Source: SYIM01 sp041182885 (GTDB lineage Bacteria; Pseudomonadota; Gammaproteobacteria; Burkholderiales; Burkholderiaceae_E). Taken from it: a stretch of DNA of 19,971 bases. The translations under genes were made by a program, and so were the position numbers. The notes beneath the pieces were generated by a model. That model was not told the origin of the DNA. It did not search any database and saw only the letters and a list, made by a program, of their open reading frames with translations. The DNA lies in assembly GCA_049423065.1 (NCBI GenBank), contig JBMSQB010000083.1, positions 1-19,971 of the forward strand, read 5' to 3'. Position 1 is the first letter of the stretch. Each line of letters begins with the position of its first letter. Below, in pieces: positions 16,033 through 19,971 of the stretch.

Positions 16033-16950
16033 ATGGATTATCGAAAGGTGCAGATGTTTCTCGCTGCGGTCCGGCACGGCAACCTGACCGAGGCCGCGGC
16101 CGAGCTCGGCGTGTCGCAGCCGGCGCTGTCCAAGAGCATCAAGGCGCTCGAGCGTGCAGTGGGCGTGCGGCTCCTCGATCGCGGGCGTTTCGGAGTCGCG
16201 CCCACGCCGGCCGGCGAGGCGCTGCTGCAGCATGGGCAGGTCGTCGAGGCCGAGTTGCGAAGCGCCGTCAGCACGATCGATGCGCTGAAGGGCGCGCGGG
16301 GCGGCCATGTGCTGGTGGGCTGCGGCCCCACCGAGGCCAACCGGCTATTGCCGCAGGCCCTGCTGCGGCTCGGTGAGACACACCCTGGCCTGCGGGTCAC
16401 CGCGCTCTACGGTCTGAACGAATCACTGATGCCCTGGGTCAAGCTGGGCGAGGTCGACTTCGCGCTGTCATCGGTACCGGCGCGAGCCGTCGATCCGGCG
16501 CTCACCCACGAATCGCTGTTCACCGAAACCGGCGTGGTGGTGGCGCGAGCGGGTCACCCGTTGGCACGCGCCCGCGCGATCGAGCCGGCGCAACTGGCCG
16601 CTGAGCGCTGGATCCTGCCCCGGCGCCGCGAACTGGAACGTCTGGCATTCGACGACTTCTTCACCCGTCACGGCATCGATCCGCCCGAGGCGCAGGTGGA
16701 AACCACGTCCACTGTGCTCATGAAAGCGATGGTGATGCAAAGCGACGCGCTCACTTTCATTCCGCGCGAACTCATCTGGTGGGAGGTGCAGGCGGGTCAA
16801 CTGGTGCCGCTCAATGTGCGCGGCACCGACTGGACCCGCATTGTAGGCATCACGCGCAGGCGGCGCGGATCGATGAGTCCGGCAGCGATGCGGCTGATTG
16901 AAGCGCTGCGAGAGGTGGCGAAGCGGCAGTTCGAGGGGGTGGTGGGGTAG
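16033..16950 (+). CDS. LysR-type transcriptional regulator
   Basis: A 305-residue LysR-family protein. The N-terminal winged helix-turn-helix is MDYRKVQMFLAAVRHGNLTE, then AAAELGVSQPALSKSIKALE (recognition helix around residues 31-45). The effector-binding periplasmic-protein-like domain begins near residue 90 (GHVLVGCGPTEANRLLPQALLRL). An in-frame ATG at 16009 would add eight residues (MLFPLPWV), but the family normally begins at MDYRKV; neither start has a clear ribosome binding site. It is divergent from the Rieske oxygenase operon and probably controls it in response to the substrate or a product. The stop is 13 bp from the end of the decayed ParE-like gene, so the downstream cluster begins immediately after it. 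Confidence 0.93.
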   Translation: MDYRKVQMFLAAVRHGNLTEAAAELGVSQPALSKSIKALERAVGVRLLDRGRFGVAPTPAGEALLQHGQVVEAELRSAVSTIDALKGARGGHVLVGCGPTEANRLLPQALLRLGETHPGLRVTALYGLNESLMPWVKLGEVDFALSSVPARAVDPALTHESLFTETGVVVARAGHPLARARAIEPAQLAAERWILPRRRELERLAFDDFFTRHGIDPPEAQVETTSTVLMKAMVMQSDALTFIPRELIWWEVQAGQLVPLNVRGTDWTRIVGITRRRRGSMSPAAMRLIEALREVAKRQFEGVVG

Positions 16951-16963
16951 GTTGCCTTGGAGA

Positions 16964-17104
16964 TCACGCCGTCAAGCGCAGATCCGCCACCCGTTCGACT
17001 TCCGACAGGAAACGAGCCGCAACAGCCTGGCCAGCCTCTCGACGGTAGAAACGCACTGCATCCGTCAGCTCTTTCTCCGCTGCGGGGTGCACGCTTATCT
17101 TCAA
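16964..17104 (-). pseudogene. C-terminally truncated RelE/ParE-family toxin
   Basis: Starting at a TTG that overlaps the antitoxin stop by 4 bp (TTGA), the frame reads KISVHPAAEKELTDAVRFYR, then REAGQAVAARFLSEVERVADL, the typical N-terminal helices of ParE-like toxins. It then runs into LRLTA and a TGA after 46 codons. Full-length relatives have about 95-100 residues, and the C-terminal beta sheet with the active-site basic residues is missing. The break falls near 16975, beside the end of the LysR gene, so the loss looks like a deletion that joined toxin to regulator flank. The remaining peptide should be non-toxic. Confidence 0.82.
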
Positions 17105-17325
17105 AGCGCCGCAATCCGCAAGCGCGCCAAAACTTCGTCGAGCGGTGCCGGCTGAACCGTACCATCAGCCAGTTCAACCTCCCGCTGCGCAGCAAGTTGG
17201 TCCCATGCAGCGTCTCGAGCAGCATCCGCATCCAGGCTTGCGACGACGCGATCCAACAGGGCAGATCGCACTGCAGGCGGCAAGCCCAGGATTTCCTGGG
17301 CCAGAGTTTCCACCGGAAGAGGCAT
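17101..17325 (-). CDS. TIGR02574-family (Unstab_antitox) addiction-module antitoxin
   Basis: A 74-residue protein, MPLPVETLAQEILGLPPAVR at the N-terminus, then SALLDRVVASLD, then REVELADGTVQPAPLDEVLARLR. This matches the TIGR02574/PF09720 antitoxins that usually precede ParE-like toxins: an N-terminal helical part, a central LPP-R-L-L-SLD motif, and a C-terminal toxin-neutralising E-G-EVL-R segment. Start ATG at 17325 with GGGAG six bases upstream; the frame is open to 17493 but that part has no matching content. The antitoxin is complete while its partner toxin is truncated. A 24-base stretch near its start recurs exactly at 19461-19484 in a decayed second copy. Confidence 0.87.
   Translation of the reverse strand: MPLPVETLAQEILGLPPAVRSALLDRVVASLDADAARDAAWDQLAAQREVELADGTVQPAPLDEVLARLRIAAL
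17293..17316 (-). repeat. 24-bp exact repeat, copy 1 (antitoxin codons for PVETLAQE)
   Basis: This stretch within the intact antitoxin gene is identical, in the same orientation, to 19461-19484. Similarity continues more loosely past it (GCTTGCC then divergent). It marks two related antitoxin genes about 2.2 kb apart and could support recombination between them. Confidence 0.9.
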
Positions 17326-17404
17326 GTTGAACTCCCAAAGCGCAAATGCTGCCACAAGCTGCGATAGTTCGGAGCGTCTGGGTTGCAAGCGGTCAATCCT
17401 ACGG

Positions 17405-17465
17405 GACATGCCCATATCCGCCCTGACTGCCTGCCGACACCCTGGGCCGAGTTGATGGAGCGACT
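17405..17465 (+). pseudogene. relic of a second DUF4143-type ATPase gene with an internal deletion
   Basis: Bases 17428-17450 match 18627-18649 of the intact ATPase gene at 22 of 23 positions (codons for LPADTLGR). Weaker similarity extends back to GACAT at 17405 with a 2-base gap. Bases 17445-17462 match 19192-19209, the last codons of the same gene (AELMER), exactly over 18 bases. The two matches overlap at GGCCGA. The simplest reading is a decayed ATPase copy whose middle, about 540 bp in the intact gene, was lost by a deletion at this short homology. No protein could be made from it. Confidence 0.65.
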
Positions 17466-17587
17466 GGTGGCGGGAGTGCCGCCAGAAGATCACACGGTCG
17501 AGCGCAAGCCCCTTTGTTCAACAATGATTGATATGTCAGCCTCTCGGGGTTAGCCTCTGCGGTCGTTTTCAAGCGGGGCCAGCAGCG

Positions 17588-17839
17588 ATGGAAGTCATCC
17601 TCCGAAAATACGGAAACAGCGCGGTTGTGGTCCTGCCGCCCGCCGTTCTGAAGGACCTCGGCCTGTCCGCCGGGCAGGCCATGACACTGGACACCAACGA
17701 TCAGGGGCAGATCGTGCTCGCCAGGAAGCGCAAATACGTGCTGGCCGACCTGGTCGCCCAGTGCGATCAAAAGGCCGCCCCGCCCGCCGATCTGGCCGTT
17801 TGGGAGGCGTCTCGCCCGGTCGGGCAGGAAGTCTGGTAA
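17588..17839 (+). CDS. MazE-like (AbrB/SpoVT fold) antitoxin
   Basis: An 83-residue swapped-hairpin DNA-binding antitoxin, MEVILRKYGNSAVVVLPPAV at the N-terminus, followed by LKDLGLSAGQAMTLDTNDQGQIVLARKRKY. The C-terminal toxin-binding tail is LADLVAQCD, then PPADLAVWEASRPVGQEVW. The tail's LLAQCD-PPADLAxW-RPVGxEVW pattern is typical of the MazE/ChpBI-like group paired with MazF endoribonucleases. The frame is open to 17528, but MEVILRKYGNS is the family start; the upstream GCGGGG is a weak ribosome binding site. The stop overlaps the toxin ATG (TAATG). The toxin itself is deleted, so this is an orphan antitoxin, perhaps still able to bind its own operator. Confidence 0.87.
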   Translation: MEVILRKYGNSAVVVLPPAVLKDLGLSAGQAMTLDTNDQGQIVLARKRKYVLADLVAQCDQKAAPPADLAVWEASRPVGQEVW

Positions 17840-17944
17840 TGCCCGTTTGATCTCGCTGCAAGAAAGGCCCGAAAAATTGAACGCGCGCCGCAGGCCGTCA
17901 TCGACGATGCGCTTGGGCGCTTAGGCGCACTGATTGACTGCTGA
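17839..17944 (+). pseudogene. MazF-like toxin remnant with most of the gene deleted
   Basis: The toxin ATG overlaps the antitoxin stop, but the frame ends after three codons (M-P-V-stop). In the neighbouring frame the sequence immediately reads DLAARKARKIERAPQAVIDD, then ALGRLGALIDC and a TGA at 17942-17944. This is the C-terminal helix region of MazF/ChpB toxins. Full-length relatives have about 110 residues, so roughly 75 central codons, including the RNA-cleavage site, are gone and the two ends are out of frame. Deletion, not random decay, is the likely cause because the surviving tail is clean. Confidence 0.78.
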
Positions 17945-18019
17945 GTGAAACGCTGCGCCAGGGGGCCAAGAGAAAATTCGAAGGGGGTGATCGAGGCGCG
18001 CCTTCGCTCGGTATAGAAT

Positions 18020-18054
18020 ATTGAAATATTAACGGCATACGTTAATTTTTCAAT
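18020..18054. promoter_or_regulatory. near-perfect inverted repeat over the ATPase start codon
   Basis: Arms 18020-18034 and 18040-18054 pair at 14 of 15 positions around a 5-base centre; the core is ATTAACG-GCATA-CGTTAAT. The right arm ends on the AT of the ATPase ATG. The stretch is strongly AT-rich inside GC-rich DNA. It could be an operator, possibly bound by the ATPase's own winged-helix segment, or an RNA hairpin that buries the start codon. A TATAGAAT at 18012-18019 could be a -10 box. Confidence 0.6.
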
Positions 18055-19228
18055 GCTATCAGTCAACCGACCCCTCCTCGAGGACCTGACCAACCGCCTC
18101 GCGCACTCGCCGGCGGTCGTGCTGCTCGGCCCGCGTCAGGTTGGCAAGACAACGCTTGCCCTGATGCTCGCCGATCGCTGGCCCCGGGGCGCCGTTTATC
18201 TTGATCTCGAGCGACCCGCCGATCGGCTCCGACTCGATGACGCCGACGCATTTCTGCGTGCACAGGGCTCGAAACTGGTCATCCTCGACGAGATCCACCG
18301 GATGCCGGGGCTGTTCGAGATTTTGCGCGGGATCATCGACGAGCGGCGGCGCAAAGGGAATCGATCGGGACACTTCCTTCTTCTGGGCTCCGCTTCACTC
18401 GAATTGATGCAGCAAAGCAGCGAAACACTGGCCGGGCGCATTGCTTACCTGGATATCGGTCCGTTGCACGCCCGCGAGCCACACGGCGCTTCGCTTGACA
18501 CCCTGTGGCTCCGTGGCGGGTTTCCGGAGAGTTTGCTCGCGCGCAGCGACGCTGCGAGCCTGCGCTGGCGACAGGATTTCATCCGCAGTTATCTGCAACG
18601 CGACATCCCCATGTTCGCGCCCCGGCTGCCTGCCGACACGCTGGGCCGACTCTGGACGATGCTCGCGCATCAGCACGGGGCCATGCTGCAGCAGAGCCGA
18701 CTTGCCAGCGCGCTCGGTGTGAGCAACCCGGCGGTGGATCGCTACATCGGGTTGCTGGTTGATCTGCGTCTGATTCGCCGTCTGCCGCCCTGGAGCGAGA
18801 ACGTTGGCAAGCGCCTGGTCAAATCGCCCAAGGTGTATGTGCGTGACAGCGGCATCGTGCACGCACTCCTCGCGCTCAAGAATCTGCACGACCTGCTGGG
18901 ACATCCGGTGTGCGGCCCAAGCTTCGAGGGCTTTTGCATCGAAAATCTGCTGGCGGTCGCGCCCGATCACGACGCCTATTGCTACCGCACGCATGTGGGC
19001 GCCGAGATCGATCTGGTGCTGGCCCGTGGCGGTCGCCCGCACATCGCCATCGAGATCAAGCGCTCCAGCGCACCCAGCCTCAGCAAAGGCTTCGCCATTG
19101 CCTGCGATGATCTGCGAATCGAAGAGCGCTATCTGGTGTATCCGGGTAACGAGACTTTTCCGATTCGGCACGATACGCAGGTGATCGGACTGGCCGAGTT
19201 GATGGAGCGTGTGGGCGAGGCGGCTTAG
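18053..19228 (+). CDS. AAA-family ATPase with DUF4143 C-terminal domain
   Basis: A 391-residue P-loop protein of the AAA_14/DUF4143 family; such proteins are frequent in accessory regions and their role is not established. Walker A is GPRQVGKT at residues 26-33, Walker B VILDE at 76-80, and a sensor-like strand FLLLGSAS lies around 108-115. A winged-helix-like segment follows at about 208-245 (AMLQQSRLASALGVSNPAVD). The DUF4143 part carries a PD-(D/E)XK-nuclease-like core: FEGFCIEN, then GAEIDLVL with Asp320, then IAIEIKRS with Glu334 and Lys336. It appears complete and is the only undamaged multi-domain gene in the cluster. There is no obvious ribosome binding site; the start codon lies inside an inverted repeat. 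A broken second copy sits upstream at 17405-17465. Confidence 0.9.
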   Translation: MLSVNRPLLEDLTNRLAHSPAVVLLGPRQVGKTTLALMLADRWPRGAVYLDLERPADRLRLDDADAFLRAQGSKLVILDEIHRMPGLFEILRGIIDERRRKGNRSGHFLLLGSASLELMQQSSETLAGRIAYLDIGPLHAREPHGASLDTLWLRGGFPESLLARSDAASLRWRQDFIRSYLQRDIPMFAPRLPADTLGRLWTMLAHQHGAMLQQSRLASALGVSNPAVDRYIGLLVDLRLIRRLPPWSENVGKRLVKSPKVYVRDSGIVHALLALKNLHDLLGHPVCGPSFEGFCIENLLAVAPDHDAYCYRTHVGAEIDLVLARGGRPHIAIEIKRSSAPSLSKGFAIACDDLRIEERYLVYPGNETFPIRHDTQVIGLAELMERVGEAA

Positions 19229-19238
19229 TCATGGACAT

Positions 19239-19289
19239 CAGCCAGTCCGACAACCGGCGGGGCAACTGCGCATCGACCAGAAACTTCAC
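19239..19289 (-). pseudogene. N-terminal stub of a DUF5615 (PIN-like) toxin
   Basis: From a GTG that overlaps the DUF433 stop (GTGA), 17 codons read MKFLVDAQLPRRLSDWL. This matches the start of DUF5615 proteins, PIN-like presumed toxins of about 110-120 residues whose first aspartate (Asp6) is an active-site residue. After this the frame runs into the antisense of the ATPase gene's end, with no further similarity. The break is about 10 bp from the ATPase stop, so the two were joined by a deletion or insertion. Confidence 0.75.
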
Positions 19290-19420
19290 GCCGCAAGCGG
19301 ATCGATGTGCCTGATACGCGACAGCCTCGCGGCATACTCGAGAACGGCGCGGATATCCTCTGACTCAAGATCCGGATAGTCGCTGATGATTTCCTGCGGT
19401 GTCATCCCCTCCGCAAGGCG
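19286..19420 (-). pseudogene. C-terminal remnant of a DUF433-family antitoxin
   Basis: The frame RLAEGMTPQEIISDYPDLES, then EDIRAVLEYAARLSRI, ends in DPLAA and a TGA. This is the conserved C-terminal half of DUF433 antitoxins, which normally precede DUF5615 toxins with the same 4-bp overlap seen here. The N-terminal half (the usual GKPxxxGTRIPV region) is absent. An ATG at 19405 would give a 39-residue peptide and overlaps the VapB-like frame's stop (ATGA), but this looks accidental. Upstream the frame becomes the relic of another antitoxin. Confidence 0.78.
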
Positions 19421-19671
19421 TTGTCGTGACGGACGCGCCTCCGGAGGCAAGCACAGGCCTTTCCTGGGCCAGAGTTTCCACCGGCAAAGATGTGCGAGAA
19501 CTGCGCGAACACGCCCAACACATCGCCCATCCGGCGTCGTGCAGGGCGGATGCGCAACTCATCGCCCTGGCGCTCAATCACCAGTTCGATGTCCCACCTG
19601 CTGTAGGCCAGGTCGGCGGGAATTCGAACAGCCTGTGAATTTCCATTTTTGAAAAGCTTGGTGCTGGCCAC
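19402..19671 (-). CDS. VapB-like (AbrB-fold) antitoxin with a chimeric C-terminus
   Basis: From a GTG at 19671 with GAGGG seven bases upstream, the 89-residue frame begins MASTKLFKNGNSQAVRIPAD. It continues with LAYSRWDIELVIERQGDELRIRPARRR and GDVLGVFAQFS. This is the swapped-hairpin DNA-binding domain and linker of VapB/VagC-type antitoxins. The expected toxin-binding tail is missing: after about residue 60 the sequence is read out of frame through a relic of a different antitoxin (HIFAGGNSGPGKACACLRRR). No VapC (PIN) toxin gene follows. It probably makes an orphan DNA-binding protein unable to neutralise a toxin. An upstream in-frame ATG at 19695 is less likely because it adds MLYREGSA. Confidence 0.7.
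   Translation of the reverse strand: MASTKLFKNGNSQAVRIPADLAYSRWDIELVIERQGDELRIRPARRRMGDVLGVFAQFSHIFAGGNSGPGKACACLRRRVRHDNALRRG
19425..19487 (-). pseudogene. frameshifted relic of a second TIGR02574-family antitoxin
   Basis: In one frame it reads LPVETLAQE, identical to the intact antitoxin at 17101-17325. After a few bases it continues in the neighbouring frame as LCLPPEAR, matching that family's LGLPPAVR. So a short antitoxin N-terminus with an indel is embedded between the VapB-like frame and the DUF433 remnant. Its own start codon and the rest of the protein are gone. Confidence 0.68.
19461..19484 (-). repeat. 24-bp exact repeat, copy 2
   Basis: Identical, in the same orientation, to 17293-17316 within the intact antitoxin gene. 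Here it lies inside the chimeric end of the VapB-like frame. It is the clearest nucleotide evidence that the two antitoxin sequences share recent ancestry. Confidence 0.9.
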
Positions 19672-19808
19672 TGCCGAGCCCTCACGATAAAGCAATGAGA
19701 TAGACGACGAGATCCTGAACGATTGCCTGGGCGCGCCTCGAACACGGTCATTTGAGTCATCCGTGCAGCGGGCGGGGGAACTTCAGCCGGAGCGGCCAAG
19801 AGGCACAG

Positions 19809-19971
19809 CTACTGCGCTGCCGCTGGCTCGACCAGCCGGCGGTACTGCTCCAGCGATTCCTGCCAACCGAGGTAACACATCTCGAGCGGGATCACCTCCG
19901 AAATGCCTTCCTGCACGATGTCGATCTCGGTGCCGCAAGACACCTCCCGAAACACGACGGTGACGCGCATC
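19809..19971 (-). CDS. SRPBCC/AHSA1-family protein (C-terminal end only)
   Basis: A frame open at the window's end reads MRVTVVFREVSCGTEIDIVQ, then EGISEVIPLEMCYLGWQESL, then EQYRRLVEP and a TAG at 19811-19809. This is the typical C-terminus of the AHSA1 (activator of Hsp90 ATPase homologue 1-like) branch of START-like SRPBCC proteins. These are single-domain hydrophobic-ligand-binding folds of about 140-160 residues; the segment VTVxFR-GTE-EGxPExIPLExCYxGWQESL is distinctive. The N-terminal two thirds lie outside the window, and the visible Met is probably internal. The 137 bp between it and the VapB-like gene (19672-19808) show no supported gene. Confidence 0.82.
   Translation of the reverse strand, partial: MRVTVVFREVSCGTEIDIVQEGISEVIPLEMCYLGWQESLEQYRRLVEPAAAQ

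Noticed and set aside
16797..17396. A 199-codon minus-strand frame spanning the LysR tail and the antitoxin region
   Set aside because: It crosses the antisense of LysR and then the antitoxin in the wrong frame. The real content there is the ParE remnant and the TIGR02574 antitoxin.
17466..17527. Possible coding sequence MERLVAGVPPEDHTVERKPL on the plus strand after the ATPase relic
   Set aside because: Only the first residues match the ATPase tail. The rest matches nothing I recognise and has no start signal, so it was not called as a gene.
19578..19799. A 73-codon minus-strand frame upstream of and overlapping the VapB-like gene
   Set aside because: Its second half is the VapB gene read out of frame, and its first half has no recognisable domain.
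1..19971. CRISPR arrays, tRNA or rRNA genes, insertion sequences, integrase genes
   Set aside because: No regularly spaced repeats, no tRNA-like cloverleaf sequence and no transposase or integrase motifs were seen on either strand. The accessory cluster has no identifiable mobility gene in this window.

Overview
The window looks like chromosomal DNA of a high-GC betaproteobacterium, most likely Burkholderiales. This rests on a Bug/TctC-type tricarboxylate receptor, a FadD15-like acyl-CoA ligase embedded in a branched-chain-amino-acid-type (Liv) ABC transporter cluster, and several aromatic-catabolism genes. No ribosomal marker is present, so the placement is inference.

Region 1 (1-10979, minus strand) is a compact run of ten genes, probably one operon. 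In transcription order it holds a carotenoid-oxygenase-family dioxygenase, LivH- and LivM-like permeases, LivG- and LivF-like ATPases, an AMP-forming acyl-CoA ligase, a Liv-type periplasmic receptor, a succinylglutamate desuccinylase/aspartoacylase-family hydrolase, an alpha/beta hydrolase, and a TctC-type receptor whose last codons lie outside the window. Several junctions are 4-bp overlaps or gaps under 30 bp. The set reads as uptake, oxidative cleavage, CoA activation and hydrolysis of an unidentified, possibly lignin-derived, organic substrate.

Region 2 (10980-12950) runs the other way. A 53-residue membrane or signal-peptide-like microprotein with a strong ribosome binding site overlaps by 4 bp a formylglycine-type sulfatase/phosphonate-monoester-hydrolase-like enzyme. 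A GC hairpin separates the sulfatase from the convergent htpX gene.

Region 3 (12944-16950) holds htpX (membrane zinc protease), then the beta and alpha subunits of a Rieske ring-hydroxylating oxygenase, divergently paired with a LysR-type regulator. No ferredoxin or reductase gene is in the window.

Region 4 (16951-19700) is the most unusual part: a dense cluster of toxin-antitoxin debris around an intact DUF4143-type AAA ATPase. A TIGR02574-family antitoxin is intact but its ParE-like toxin lacks the C-terminal half. A MazE-like antitoxin is intact but its MazF-like toxin is reduced to three N-terminal codons plus about 30 C-terminal codons. A VapB-like antitoxin frame runs into a second, frameshifted TIGR02574-antitoxin relic, then a DUF433 antitoxin tail, then a 17-codon DUF5615 toxin stub. 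A short relic of a second ATPase gene, apparently internally deleted, lies between the first two modules. In every case where toxin sequence is visible, the toxin is the broken part. A near-perfect inverted repeat covers the ATPase start codon. The window ends in the C-terminus of an SRPBCC/AHSA1-like protein. No tRNA, rRNA, CRISPR array or transposase was seen.
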